Positions 1 through 9,475 are shown, numbered from the stretch's first letter. The stretch: 64,000 nt of DNA from Dorea phocaeensis (GCF_900240315.1 NZ_OEPZ01000002.1:62001-126000), one strand, 5' to 3'. Notes: generated by a model from the sequence alone, not told the origin. A program made the numbers and translations.

Positions 1-1153
1 AAAGAATCGGCGTAATAATCGTCGTTACCACAACCATGATGATCACTGGCGCTAAAAATGACGTTCCCAAAAGGCCAATACTTTCACCTTTGCTCGCTAC
101 AATCAACGCAACTTCGCCTCGAGAAATCATTCCCACACCAATTCGCTTACACTGGTACGGCTTGTATTTACAAATTTTTGCACCAAGCCCGCATCCGACA
201 ATCTTCGTCAGCACTGCCACAACAATCAGCAGTACGGAAAACAATACAATCGTACCGGACATTTTCGGCAGTTCTACTTTCAGTCCAATACTTGCAAAGA
301 ATACCGGAGAAAGCAGAAGATACGACAGTGTATCGAATTTGGTCTCCACGAACATGGAACGCTGTGTATTGGAGATAATGAGTCCGGCAATGAATGCTCC
401 CGTAATATCAGCCACTCCAAACACTTCTTCTGCAATGTATGCCATCAGAAGACAGAATACAAACGCAATAATCACGTGGCGATGCAGATTTTTCGGCGCT
501 GCTTCCGTCCACTTCTTATATGCCATATAGAACAGGAATCCAACCACTCCGGCAAATACGAAGAATCCCACAATCTTCAAAAGAACAGCCACAATACTTA
601 CCGAAGAATCCGCAAGGCTTGTCACGATCGTCAGTGCGATAATACCAAGAATATCATCGATGATCGCCGCACCCAAAATCGCATTTCCGGATCGCGTCTT
701 TAACTTTCCAAGTTCCTTCAATGTCTCAACGGTAATACTTACAGACGTCGCAGTCAGCACAATTCCGATAAAAATATTCTGTAAGAATATCGTCCCATTT
801 GCATCTGATGCAATCATACCCGGCTTATTAAAGAAATGAGCCAGCGCAAATCCTCCCGCTAATGGAACCAGCACACCGCACAGCGCAATCACAAAAGATG
901 CTTTCCCGCTTGCTTTCAGTTCCTTAATGTCCGTCTCCAGTCCGGCACAGAACATCAAGACAATGACGCCAAGTTCTGCCACTGCCGTAATAAACGGAGT
1001 TTCTGTCAGAACACCTCCTACAGCAGGTCCTAATAAGAGTCCCGCCAGAAGCGCTCCAACTACCTGCGGCATCTGTACTTTTCTAGTCGCCAGGCCAAGC
1101 ACCTTGGTACACAGCAGAATAATTGCCAAGTCCAGTAAATATTTGTAGTCCAT
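1..1153 (-). CDS. Cation:proton antiporter (CPA2/Kef type), 3' end cut by window edge
   Basis: Reading the minus strand from the ATG at 1153 gives an uninterrupted frame of 384 codons that runs off the window edge at position 1, so the C-terminus is missing. The product is an almost entirely hydrophobic protein of many membrane spans starting MDYKYLLDLAIILLCTKVLG and containing glycine-rich GALLAGLLLGP and the GAAIIDDILGIIAL segment, whose paired aspartates are the usual ion-translocation site of CPA2 Na+/H+ and K+/H+ antiporters. It should exchange monovalent cations for protons across the cytoplasmic membrane. A ribosome site GGAAGAAGGAA precedes the ATG. Because the end is cut, presence of a C-terminal TrkA-N or TrkA-C regulatory domain cannot be judged, so ion specificity stays open. 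Confidence 0.9.
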   Translation of the reverse strand, partial: MDYKYLLDLAIILLCTKVLGLATRKVQMPQVVGALLAGLLLGPAVGGVLTETPFITAVAELGVIVLMFCAGLETDIKELKASGKASFVIALCGVLVPLAGGFALAHFFNKPGMIASDANGTIFLQNIFIGIVLTATSVSITVETLKELGKLKTRSGNAILGAAIIDDILGIIALTIVTSLADSSVSIVAVLLKIVGFFVFAGVVGFLFYMAYKKWTEAAPKNLHRHVIIAFVFCLLMAYIAEEVFGVADITGAFIAGLIISNTQRSMFVETKFDTLSYLLLSPVFFASIGLKVELPKMSGTIVLFSVLLIVVAVLTKIVGCGLGAKICKYKPYQCKRIGVGMISRGEVALIVASKGESIGLLGTSFLAPVIIMVVVTTIITPIL

Positions 1154-1256
1154 CTCTTATTCCTTCTTCCTTTTTTGAATTCTAAAAAAACCTTTACTAG
1201 AATACATCAATTATCTGCTTTTTTCAATATAACTTTTAACATTTATCGTTGCTTTT

Positions 1257-2798
1257 TTAACCGTTTTTCTGTTCAATCTGCTGTACTTCCTGCCCTCGCA
1301 GACTGATAATCGGCCCGCCCGTTCCTTCTATGTATGCTCTCGTAATGGTCACCTGACCGATATTGTCATCCTTTGGAATTTCGTACATGATATCCAGCAT
1401 AAATTCCTCAATAATGGCGCGAAGCGCTCTGGCTCCAGTGTCTTTTTTAATTGCTTTCTCAGCAATTGCAGACAATGCTCCGTCATCAAACTCCAACTTC
1501 ACTTCATCCAACGCCAACAACTTCTGATACTGCTTTAAGATCGCATTCTTTGGCTCTTTTAAGATCTGGATCAGCATTTCTTCGTTCATTCCCTGTAAGG
1601 TAAAGATAATCGGCAGACGCCCTAAGAACTCCGGAATCATTCCAAAGTTACGAAGATCTTCCACAGTCACTTTACTAAGGATTGTCTTATCATGATCGTA
1701 TTTATCTTTTAAGTCTGCTCCAAATCCAATGGATGCCTGTTTCGTCAGACGCTCCTTAATAATTCCCTCCAAATCCGGAAATGCTCCGCCACAGATGAAA
1801 AGAATGTTCTTGGTATTTACCGTTGTCAGAGGTACCATGGCATTCTTACTATTCGCTCCCACCGGCACTTCCACGTCGCTTCCCTCCAGAAGCTTTAACA
1901 TTCCTTGCTGTACCGATTCACCGCTGACATCCCGCTGGCTGGAATTCTTCTTCTTTGCAATCTTATCAATCTCGTCAATGAAAATAATTCCCTGCTCTGC
2001 TTTCTCCACATCATTATCTGCTGCCGCCAAAAGTTTAGACACGACACTTTCAATATCGTCCCCAATATATCCGGCCTCTGTCAATGATGTTGCATCTGTA
2101 ATTGCCAAAGGCACATCCAGAATTCTGGCTAATGTCTTTACCAGGTACGTTTTTCCAGAACCTGTCGGTCCGATCATCAGCATATTGGACTTCTCAATCT
2201 CAATATCATCCATGGAATCTGTCGCCACACGTTTATAATGGTTATAAACAGCAACTGACATTGCCTTCTTGGCATACTCTTGACCCACTACATATTCATC
2301 CAGGCTTGCTTTAATCTTATGCGGCGCCGGAATCTTACGAATATCAATCAGAGGCGTCTTCTCTTCGCCTTCTTTTTTCTTCTTCACTTTCTGCTGCTTC
2401 GGAATTGCCTGTTCCATATCTGACATATTGAAAATCTGTACTCCCGGCATATTCATTAACCGGCTGTAATCAATCTGTCCGCTGGACATGGCATCAAAGC
2501 TCTTTTGCATACAATCACTGCACACACTGATATTGTTAGGAAGCTCGATCATCTTTCCCGCCACACTCTCCGGACGTCTGCAGATAAAACAGAACTTCTC
2601 ATATCCATCATCCGTTCCTTCATTCTTTCCGGTATCTTTCTTCGTCGGTTCTACTTCTCCCTGCGCTTTTTCTACTTCCTCTTTTACTTTTGACGCTTCC
2701 TTTTGCTCTTCTTTTTCCAGTTTATGGGAAGCAACCTCCTGCTTCATTGCATCCAGCTCTTCCCCGTCAATTTCGTTAAAATTAATTTCCTCTGACAT
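1257..2798 (-). CDS. clpX: ClpX-type AAA+ unfoldase with long N-terminal extension
   Basis: ATP-dependent unfoldase subunit that feeds substrates to ClpP. At 513 residues it is about 80 longer than usual ClpX. Residues 1-66 are a highly charged, low-complexity Glu/Lys extension ahead of the C4 zinc-binding domain (Cys70, Cys73, Cys93, Cys96). The AAA+ core carries Walker A GPTGSGKT (210-217), pore loop GYIG (243-246), Walker B IIFIDE (271-276), the IGF ClpP-docking loop (357-359) and sensor-2 GAR (455-457). All catalytic elements are intact, so an active unfoldase that still docks ClpP is expected. No clpP is beside it; it follows ligA by 15 bp and may be cotranscribed. It may be a second ClpX paralogue next to a canonical copy elsewhere, which this window cannot show. 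Confidence 0.93.
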   Translation of the reverse strand: MSEEINFNEIDGEELDAMKQEVASHKLEKEEQKEASKVKEEVEKAQGEVEPTKKDTGKNEGTDDGYEKFCFICRRPESVAGKMIELPNNISVCSDCMQKSFDAMSSGQIDYSRLMNMPGVQIFNMSDMEQAIPKQQKVKKKKEGEEKTPLIDIRKIPAPHKIKASLDEYVVGQEYAKKAMSVAVYNHYKRVATDSMDDIEIEKSNMLMIGPTGSGKTYLVKTLARILDVPLAITDATSLTEAGYIGDDIESVVSKLLAAADNDVEKAEQGIIFIDEIDKIAKKKNSSQRDVSGESVQQGMLKLLEGSDVEVPVGANSKNAMVPLTTVNTKNILFICGGAFPDLEGIIKERLTKQASIGFGADLKDKYDHDKTILSKVTVEDLRNFGMIPEFLGRLPIIFTLQGMNEEMLIQILKEPKNAILKQYQKLLALDEVKLEFDDGALSAIAEKAIKKDTGARALRAIIEEFMLDIMYEIPKDDNIGQVTITRAYIEGTGGPIISLRGQEVQQIEQKNG

Positions 2799-2813
2799 GT
2801 CTATTCCTTCTTT

Positions 2814-4787
2814 CTACTCCGTTTCTTCCGTCTTTGTCATTTGCAAAAATGCCTCTTCTGACAAAATCGGAATCCCCAGTTCATTTGCCTTTTTATTTTT
2901 AGAAGATGTAGAAGTTACATCATTATTGATCAGATAATTCGTCTTGGACGTAACCGATCCGGTCACCTTTCCTCCAAGACTTTCAATCAACGCCTTGATC
3001 TCCCCCCGATTTGCAAAGTGTTCTACACTACCTGTAATTACAAAATTCATTCCTGCAAAGATTTGTTCTTTTTCCTCGCCTTCCTCCTTCGGAATCATAA
3101 GTTCCTCAAGCAGATCCTTGAATCTCTTCACATGGATTTCCGAAGAAAAGTAATCTACATAAGCTTTCGCAATCACTTCTCCTACACCCGGAATCGCATT
3201 CAACGCCTCCATATCTGCCTGAAGCATCTTCTCTACATCATTTTGAAATTCTTTGCAGATCATCTTCGCATTGGCCAGTCCGATATTCGCAATTCCCAGC
3301 GCATAGATGACTCTTGGAAGCGTCGTCACCCTGGCCTTTTCAATGCTGTCTATCAGATTTTGATAAGACTTCTCCCCAAATCCTTCCATTGACTGAATCT
3401 CTTCCCGGTAACGATCCAAATGGAAAATATCCGCATATTCTTTAATATACCCCATCGCAATGAATTTTTCCAGTGTTGCCTCAGATAATCCTTCGATATT
3501 TAACGCATCCCGACTGACAAACAGCGCAAATGATTTCACGTGCTTTGCCTGGCATTCTTCATTGGTACAATAGAGGGCTTTCGCATTACTTACCTGCCTT
3601 ATTTCTGTTGGTCCTGCACAGACAGGACAGGCTTTCGGAATCTCTTTTACACCGCTCCTGGTCAGATTTTCTGCAATCTGGGGAATAATCATATTTGCCT
3701 TATAAACTTCAATCTCGTCTCCTATTCCCAACTCCAATTCTTCCATAATGCTAATATTATGGACACTGGCACGGCTGACCGTTGTTCCTTCCAGTTCCAC
3801 CGGTTCAAAGATCGCAACCGGGTTAATCAGCCCTGTGCGTGATGGCCTCCATTCGATCTCCAGAAGCCTGGTTCGTTTAATTTCATCGCTCCACTTAAAC
3901 GCATAAGAATCCCTCGGAAATTTAGACGTGCGTCCAAGAGACTGTCCATAAGCGATATCGTCATACACCAGTACCAGTCCGTCGGTCGGGAAGTCATTTC
4001 CTTCAATCTTTTGTTCAAAGGCTTTTACCACAGATTCTACCGTATCCCGCTCCACCATCTCATATTCCACCACATCGAAGCCCTGCCCTTTCAGCCACTC
4101 CATCTGACAGGCTCTGGAATTATGAAAATCCACCTCCGGCGCCTGCACCAACGTAAATGCATAGAAACAGACATTTCGCTTCGCTGTAATTTCATTATTC
4201 AGCTGCCGCACAGATCCACTGCAGAGATTCCGCGGATTCTTATATTTTGCCGCTACATCTTCAATCTCAGCATTAATTTTTTCAAAATCCCGATACCCAA
4301 TTACCGCTTCGCCTCTTAAAATCAGTTCACCCTGATAGGCAATCTGAAGCGGAATATTCTTGAACATTTTGGCATTGTTGGTGATTACCTCACCCACTTC
4401 GCCATTTCCTCTGGTAACCGCCTTCTGAAGCATGCCTCCCTGATAGGTAAGCACAATCGTCAGCCCGTCCAATTTCCAGGACAAAAGGGCCTTCTGATCT
4501 CCCACAAAATCCTTTAACGCCCCAATATCCTTTGTCTTGTCCAGAGATAACATCGGCTTTTCGTGGCGTTCTTTTGGAAGTTCACTTAATACTTCGTATC
4601 CCACATGAACCGTCGGGCTTGCCGACAGCGTAATCCCCAGTTCCTTCTCCAGTGCCAGAAGCTCATCGTAAAGCTTATCATACTCATAATTACTCATAAT
4701 CTCCTGCGCATCCTGATAATATGCCTTTCCGGCTCTATTTAGCAGCTCTACCAGTTCCTGCATCCTGATTTTCTTTGATTTGTTCAT
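2814..4787 (-). CDS. ligA: NAD-dependent DNA ligase LigA
   Basis: Seals nicks during replication and repair using NAD+. The 657 residues follow the family order: domain Ia (residues about 1-60 with YYQDAQ and YEYDKLYDEL), adenylation domain with catalytic lysine in KLDG (Lys105), OB fold, C4 zinc finger (Cys387, Cys390, Cys407, Cys412), helix-hairpin-helix repeats with GVG near 534, and a C-terminal BRCT domain (about 575-650). Some motifs are divergent from Proteobacterial LigA (SWKLDG, FKWSDE), but the catalytic set is present. The ATG at 4787 is preceded by AGAGGGA with good spacing, which places the start 53 bp inside the upstream pseudouridine synthase gene; a later ATG at 4763 has a poorer ribosome site. 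The overlap suggests cotranscription and coupled translation. Confidence 0.94.
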   Translation of the reverse strand: MNKSKKIRMQELVELLNRAGKAYYQDAQEIMSNYEYDKLYDELLALEKELGITLSASPTVHVGYEVLSELPKERHEKPMLSLDKTKDIGALKDFVGDQKALLSWKLDGLTIVLTYQGGMLQKAVTRGNGEVGEVITNNAKMFKNIPLQIAYQGELILRGEAVIGYRDFEKINAEIEDVAAKYKNPRNLCSGSVRQLNNEITAKRNVCFYAFTLVQAPEVDFHNSRACQMEWLKGQGFDVVEYEMVERDTVESVVKAFEQKIEGNDFPTDGLVLVYDDIAYGQSLGRTSKFPRDSYAFKWSDEIKRTRLLEIEWRPSRTGLINPVAIFEPVELEGTTVSRASVHNISIMEELELGIGDEIEVYKANMIIPQIAENLTRSGVKEIPKACPVCAGPTEIRQVSNAKALYCTNEECQAKHVKSFALFVSRDALNIEGLSEATLEKFIAMGYIKEYADIFHLDRYREEIQSMEGFGEKSYQNLIDSIEKARVTTLPRVIYALGIANIGLANAKMICKEFQNDVEKMLQADMEALNAIPGVGEVIAKAYVDYFSSEIHVKRFKDLLEELMIPKEEGEEKEQIFAGMNFVITGSVEHFANRGEIKALIESLGGKVTGSVTSKTNYLINNDVTSTSSKNKKANELGIPILSEEAFLQMTKTEETE

Positions 4788-5481
4788 ACAATCCCTCTAA
4801 TTCTGTTTTTGTCAATTGCCGTACCTGCCCCGGCTTTAAGCTTCCCAGTTCAACGTTCATAATTCGCGTCCTTACCAGACGTTCCACCTGATAACCAAGT
4901 GCGCTGCACATCCTTCTGATTTGTCGATTCAATCCCTGCGTCAAGATAATGGTAAACGTATATTTCCCTACTTGTTCCACCTTGCATGGCCGGGTAACGA
5001 CGTCCATCCCTTTCTCCGAATCCACCAGGCGGACGCCCTCTTCCATCTCTTTGACAAAGGCATCCGTAATCGGACGGTCTACCCGCACGCGGTATTCCTT
5101 CTCATGGCCGTATCTGGCACGCATCATCCCATTGATCAGATCTCCGTCATTGGTCATAATCAAAAGTCCTTCCGACTCTTTATCCAAACGCCCTGCATAG
5201 GTCACCCTTACTGGATAATTCAAATATCGGATAATATTTTTCTTCTCTCGTTTATCCTCAGTACAAACAATCCCGGCGGGCTTATGGACCGCCAGGACTA
5301 TCTTCTCCTGCCCATGTGCAATTCGTTTCTTTCCAAGCCGGACTTCCTGCCCCGGCTCTACTTTCATTCCGGGAACTGCCCGTTTTCCATCCACGGTCAC
5401 CCGCCCGCTCTCAATCAGGCGATCCGCTTCCCGTCTGGAACAGACCCCGGCTTCACTTAAATATTTATTCAGTCTCACCAT
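4735..5481 (-). CDS. rluF: RluF-type 23S rRNA pseudouridine synthase
   Basis: Converts a specific uridine of 23S rRNA to pseudouridine. The product has an N-terminal S4 RNA-binding domain (RLNKYLSEAGVCSRREADRL) and the RsuA/RluB/E/F catalytic domain with the GRLDKESEGL loop holding the catalytic aspartate. The HEKEYRV, GLNRQIRRMC and RTRIMNV stretches resemble RluF (U2604 modifier in E. coli) more than RluB or RsuA; exact target is inferred. I place the start at the ATG at 5481 preceded by GGAG, not the in-frame GTG at 5496. The gene overlaps the end of the DHHW gene by 17 bp and the start of ligA by 53 bp, so it sits in the middle of a compact run. Confidence 0.88.
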   Translation of the reverse strand: MVRLNKYLSEAGVCSRREADRLIESGRVTVDGKRAVPGMKVEPGQEVRLGKKRIAHGQEKIVLAVHKPAGIVCTEDKREKKNIIRYLNYPVRVTYAGRLDKESEGLLIMTNDGDLINGMMRARYGHEKEYRVRVDRPITDAFVKEMEEGVRLVDSEKGMDVVTRPCKVEQVGKYTFTIILTQGLNRQIRRMCSALGYQVERLVRTRIMNVELGSLKPGQVRQLTKTELEGLYEQIKENQDAGTGRAAK

Positions 5482-6646
5482 TTTGCAATACTCCACTGAT
5501 ACTGTTATCTTCTACAAATGTGTTGCCGTTATACAGGAATAAAATGTCTGTAATTTTATGATTCTGCATCACTTCTGTAATATCTCCATAATAATATCGG
5601 GGATCAATCACAATGATTTCCCGATAATACGGTGTCAAAAACGGAATCACTGCATTGGCATAAGAATCTTTAAAGAGCAAGAGTCTTGCCGTCGTATCCG
5701 CTGTCGTTCGGATATCAAGCATCGAATAATTTCCTCCCAGAAACATGCCATACTTGTCCTTCCCCTTCAATTTGGAACGGTCATAAAGCGTCGCAGTCTT
5801 TTTCTGCTCGTCCACATAGTTGACCACTACTTCCACTGCGTCCTTGTCTTTTTTAGGCGCATAAATATAAATTGATTCCTCGTATCCAGCCTCATATCCG
5901 CTGGTCGAAGACAAGGTTCCGTTAAAATCGTTCGCCACTGCGTAAGGTTTAAACGCCGGCACCTTACTCGGATCCAATTTCATGTTCTTTACCAGTGTCT
6001 CGTAAGCATAGGAGGCACCAAGCGTCGTCCAGTGATGATCCGTGTGATAGTAAATCTCTTCATTCTTATGCTTCTTCATCGCCTTGCTGACATCAATCCA
6101 ATGAACCGAATCGCCCAGGTCTTTTTGAATCTTCGCAAACTGTGCATCCTGATCTTCTGTCACTGCAAAAGGCGGAAGCTTATCTTGCAGTACATTCGCC
6201 GCGTTTGGCACCAGCATCATATACACGGGAAGCTCCGGATACTCCTCTGCAAATGCACGGATCGCATCCGTATTCTTCTTCACCTGTTCTTCATTCATCA
6301 CAGAAATATCTTCCAGCAGATAATTATCGCTTCCTTTGAATACACCGTTCGCCTTACGCTTTCCGGCAATCAGATCAACTCTGGTCTTTAAAGATACCCA
6401 GAAATCTCTCCCGGCAAACTGGTCGGATTTATAAGATTCATACTGCTTCATAAATCTTCCACTTTCCACTGCCCCTAAGGTAAGCTTTGGCTTTTGCTCC
6501 AGCACTCTGTTCTCCTTCTCTGAGAACTCCTTATCCTGGGAAACCAGGTTGACCAGACAAATCAGCCCTGTCGTTGCCAGAAATACGATTGCCGCCGCTT
6601 TCATTCTCTGCAATTTTCTTCTATTTCCACCATCCGATTGTCCCAT
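5465..6646 (-). CDS. DHHW-family (AlgX/AlgJ-like) envelope O-acetylation protein
   Basis: Membrane-anchored extracytoplasmic protein of 393 residues with one N-terminal signal anchor (about 16-35) and the diagnostic DHHW motif at 203-206 in an SGNH-like fold. In homologous systems such proteins cooperate with an MBOAT acyltransferase to O-acetylate exported polysaccharides. The immediately upstream gene is that MBOAT protein (8 bp gap), which supports the same role here. The start ATG has AGGAGTAAGT directly in front. The acceptor polymer (teichoic acid, capsule or peptidoglycan) cannot be told from the sequence; no glycosyltransferases are nearby. Confidence 0.87.
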   Translation of the reverse strand: MGQSDGGNRRKLQRMKAAAIVFLATTGLICLVNLVSQDKEFSEKENRVLEQKPKLTLGAVESGRFMKQYESYKSDQFAGRDFWVSLKTRVDLIAGKRKANGVFKGSDNYLLEDISVMNEEQVKKNTDAIRAFAEEYPELPVYMMLVPNAANVLQDKLPPFAVTEDQDAQFAKIQKDLGDSVHWIDVSKAMKKHKNEEIYYHTDHHWTTLGASYAYETLVKNMKLDPSKVPAFKPYAVANDFNGTLSSTSGYEAGYEESIYIYAPKKDKDAVEVVVNYVDEQKKTATLYDRSKLKGKDKYGMFLGGNYSMLDIRTTADTTARLLLFKDSYANAVIPFLTPYYREIIVIDPRYYYGDITEVMQNHKITDILFLYNGNTFVEDNSISGVLQNGETE

Positions 6647-6654
6647 ACTTACTC

Positions 6655-8055
6655 CTAAAATCTAAAATACAAAAATGGATTATATGTCTCTGTTACCAAA
6701 TATGCAATACACAACAGAAACATTGCCGCATATACCACACAATTTGCCAGAATCTTGCCTCTTCCTGCCATAACTCGTTCATAGGCTCTGTGTACTATCG
6801 GCGTAGAACCGATCACCAACAAAATCAATAAGAGCAGATTCGTCGTCAAAAGATAAAGTCCCTCGCTGTCAACCAGCCCATTTGCACCAACGCCAAACAT
6901 CAGCTGAATATAATCTACCGCACCGCCAAGGGTCGGGCTAAAGAAGAATACCCAGCCAATCAGCACAAGTACAAGGCTATAGATATGTCGAATCACTGCC
7001 GGGAGCCGCTCCAGTACTCTGCTAAGGAAATATTTTTCAAGAATCAAAATAAGTCCATAATAGAGTCCCCAGGCTACGAAATTCCATGCAGCGCCATGCC
7101 AAAGTCCCGTCAAAAACCATACAATCAGAAGGTTACGAAGATGCTTGATAACCGGAACACGGTTCCCGCCAAGAGGGATGTATACATACTCTCGAAACCA
7201 ACTTCCCAAAGAAATATGCCATCTCCTCCAGAACTCCGTAATACTCTGAGAAATATACGGATAATCAAAGTTCTTTAAGAATTCAAATCCAAACATCTTG
7301 CCCAGACCGATTGCCATATCAGAATAACCGCTGAAGTCAAAATAAATCTGGAAAGCATAGGAAATACATCCAATCCAGGCGCTTAAGACAGACACCTTTC
7401 CAGGAGCAAGCGCCGCCACCTCTGTATATACCATACCGATAGTGTTAGCTAGCAGCACTTTCTTTGCCAGTCCTCGAATAAAGAACATACTTCCCTCGCC
7501 AAATTTTCCCCAGGACTCTTTCCTTACATGAAGCTGACGATCCACATCTGCATACTGCACGATCGGTCCTGCAATCAACTGCGGGAACATGGTTACATAA
7601 AGCGCAAAATCCAAAAGATTGGTCTGCACCTTTACATGCCCCCGATAAACATCAATAATATACGATAAGATCTGGAATGTATAGAAGGAAATTCCGATTG
7701 GAAGCGCCATTGCCCGGTAAGAAATGTCTACCGGTAGCACGGCACTTAGGCTGTCTAGCACAAATCCTTCATATTTAAAAAAGCCAAGAATACATAGGTT
7801 TACTGCCACCGTAAAGATCAGACTTCTCCTTGCTGCCGCCTGATCTCCCAAATTTCTCGCAATATCCAATCCGCAAATATAATTAAACAGAATGGAAAAG
7901 ATCATTAAGAAAATGTAAACCGGTTCTCCCCACGCATAGAACAAAAGACTTCCAAAGAGAAGAATCACGTTCTTCATAGGTCTTGGTACCAAGTAATATA
8001 AAATCAATATAATAGGTAAAAACGTAAATAAAAATACGATACTGCTAAATAACAT
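6655..8055 (-). CDS. MBOAT-family O-acyltransferase (AlgI/DltB-like)
   Basis: Polytopic membrane acyltransferase of 466 residues with about ten membrane spans. It contains the two conserved MBOAT histidine regions, WRRWHISLGSWFREYVYIPLG (His280) and LTGLWHGAAWNF (His320, the usual catalytic residue). The family moves acyl groups across the membrane for attachment to surface polymers. It is the core of a four-gene operon with a DHHW protein downstream and SGNH and DUF4358 proteins upstream. No dltA, dltC or dltD genes are present, so D-alanylation is unlikely and O-acetylation of a glycan is the better inference. Confidence 0.92.
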   Translation of the reverse strand: MLFSSIVFLFTFLPIILILYYLVPRPMKNVILLFGSLLFYAWGEPVYIFLMIFSILFNYICGLDIARNLGDQAAARRSLIFTVAVNLCILGFFKYEGFVLDSLSAVLPVDISYRAMALPIGISFYTFQILSYIIDVYRGHVKVQTNLLDFALYVTMFPQLIAGPIVQYADVDRQLHVRKESWGKFGEGSMFFIRGLAKKVLLANTIGMVYTEVAALAPGKVSVLSAWIGCISYAFQIYFDFSGYSDMAIGLGKMFGFEFLKNFDYPYISQSITEFWRRWHISLGSWFREYVYIPLGGNRVPVIKHLRNLLIVWFLTGLWHGAAWNFVAWGLYYGLILILEKYFLSRVLERLPAVIRHIYSLVLVLIGWVFFFSPTLGGAVDYIQLMFGVGANGLVDSEGLYLLTTNLLLLILLVIGSTPIVHRAYERVMAGRGKILANCVVYAAMFLLCIAYLVTETYNPFLYFRF

Positions 8056-8071
8056 CTGTTATGGTTCCTCT

Positions 8072-8557
8072 CTATATGCTCTTCTGAAATGCTTCATAGA
8101 TTTGATCTGCATCTTTGGAAATAGTCAGAATTACATAGTATCCTTTGTTCTCCAGCACCGCAGAGTTAATAAGCTTCGTCTGCTTTGCTCCATACCCTTC
8201 AAAACTTTCCTTCTGGGTACTAAGTCTCTTTGCCGCTGCCGCCTCTACCGACTCTGCCTGCGACTTATCTTTCAGCTTCACAACCAGTATTTCATTGACG
8301 CTCATCACATCATCCGGAATGTAGAGCATCACTCCATCATAATCATCGGCATTAAGCCCATAGTATTTTTTCAAATCCTGCGTTGTGCCTTTGGTCATTC
8401 CGTCTTCTTTTGTCACCGCCATAATTGCCTTGCGTATCGTCTTCACCGGTGTGCTGTTTCCACCTTCACGAATATTCAAAAAAACAATGTAAGCAATAAA
8501 TACCAGCACCATCGCATATTTCAACAAATTCAATATATCAAACTTTTGCTTCTTCAT
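8072..8557 (-). CDS. DUF4358-type membrane-anchored protein
   Basis: Small protein of 161 residues from the ATG at 8557: one N-terminal membrane anchor (about 6-26), then an extracytoplasmic domain with DYDGVMLYIPDDVMSVNEIL and the repeated Ala/Glu-rich helix AESVEAAAAKRL. This resembles DUF4358 proteins found in Clostridia next to MBOAT and DHHW genes; its function is unknown. The start overlaps the stop of the SGNH gene as TAATG, a sign of translational coupling, and a longer in-frame reading to 8593 would lie inside that gene. Context suggests it assists surface-polymer acetylation. The domain assignment is from recall of the family pattern. Confidence 0.75.
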   Translation of the reverse strand: MKKQKFDILNLLKYAMVLVFIAYIVFLNIREGGNSTPVKTIRKAIMAVTKEDGMTKGTTQDLKKYYGLNADDYDGVMLYIPDDVMSVNEILVVKLKDKSQAESVEAAAAKRLSTQKESFEGYGAKQTKLINSAVLENKGYYVILTISKDADQIYEAFQKSI

Positions 8558-9354
8558 TATAATTTTGCGACCTCCGCCATGTGTTCCACCCACTCCGTAT
8601 AATAGTCCGGCGACATATGAATGCCATCCTCTTCGTAAAATGCTTCTTCTACCAGTCCGGTATTATCAATATAGGTCAATCCCTCTTTCTCACACATCTG
8701 TTGAAGCTGGGCATTAAACTCCGGAACCATCCCATAAACCGGCTCTGCCTCCACAACAGACGCCTTCACAGGAAGGATACTGTTCACATAAATCTTCGTC
8801 TCCGGAAGTCCTGCTTTCAACTCCTTGATCACCGCATCGTATTTCTCACGAAAAACCGCCGGATCCCCATTGCAGCCCTTGATATCATTCATTCCATATG
8901 CGAGAAATAATTTCTGAGGCTTTATCTCCAATGCTTTCGCGATATGTGTTTCTATAATTCCATCCTTACCGCCTGCAACTCCCGCTCCGCGCTCGGCCTG
9001 CACCAGCGACTGATCCAGGATCGAATATGCATATAATCCCTGTGTTACAGAATCTCCCATAAGAAGGCAATTCACAAACTTCTCTGCCGCTGGGCGATTC
9101 ATCCATTCTTCATCAGCAAGACGCTCTTCTTCCTCCAATGCCTGAATCTTCTGATCAACTTCTGACACGTCTTTTTCTTCCATAATCACAAGCTTTTTTA
9201 CACCTTTTTCCGTGTCCTCTTTCGGATTCATCAGCCGGATCACCACAATAATGACCCCTATCACCAGGAGCGCCGCAGCCACCATCAATGCAATCCGAAG
9301 CACATGATCCTTATCTTCTATTCTATTTCTCTGTCGTCTATTATTTGTTCCCAC
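8557..9354 (-). CDS. SGNH/GDSL hydrolase, membrane-anchored
   Basis: Signal-anchored esterase-type protein. After a short basic N-terminus there is one membrane span (about residues 20-40), a charged linker, then an SGNH domain with block I GDSVTQG (near residue 101), block III YGMNDIKG, and block V DGIHMS supplying the catalytic Asp-His pair. Such enzymes transfer or remove O-acetyl groups on surface glycans, consistent with the MBOAT and DHHW partners downstream. The start is taken as the GTG at 9354, eight bases after GGGGAGA; the frame continues to another GTG at 9372, but that one has no ribosome site. It is the first gene after the promoter at 9402-9430. Confidence 0.86.
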   Translation of the reverse strand: MGTNNRRQRNRIEDKDHVLRIALMVAAALLVIGVIIVVIRLMNPKEDTEKGVKKLVIMEEKDVSEVDQKIQALEEEERLADEEWMNRPAAEKFVNCLLMGDSVTQGLYAYSILDQSLVQAERGAGVAGGKDGIIETHIAKALEIKPQKLFLAYGMNDIKGCNGDPAVFREKYDAVIKELKAGLPETKIYVNSILPVKASVVEAEPVYGMVPEFNAQLQQMCEKEGLTYIDNTGLVEEAFYEEDGIHMSPDYYTEWVEHMAEVAKL

Positions 9355-9401
9355 TTTTCTCTCCCCTGTCACATATGCTGATTCACGTACATACTGATTT
9401 T

Positions 9402-9430
9402 ATTGTACTGTTTTCTATCCCAAAAGTCAA
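9402..9430 (-). promoter_or_regulatory. Sigma-A promoter for the O-acetylation operon
   Basis: On the minus strand TTGACT (9425-9430), a 17-base spacer and TACAAT (9402-9407). It lies about 50 bp upstream of the SGNH gene and should drive SGNH, DUF4358, MBOAT and DHHW, and possibly the overlapping rluF-ligA-clpX run, since no terminator hairpin is visible between them. Confidence 0.75.
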
Positions 9431-9475
9431 ACTTATGCTATACTGTTTTCATATCATTACAAAAGGAGCTTTTAC

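Noticed and set aside
1154-1256. Possible terminator between antiporter and clpX
   Set aside because: AT-rich with T runs but no convincing stem-loop.
4735-4787. ligA start moved to 4763 to reduce overlap with rluF
   Set aside because: The ATG at 4787 has a clear AGAGGGA site, the later one does not, so the overlap is kept.
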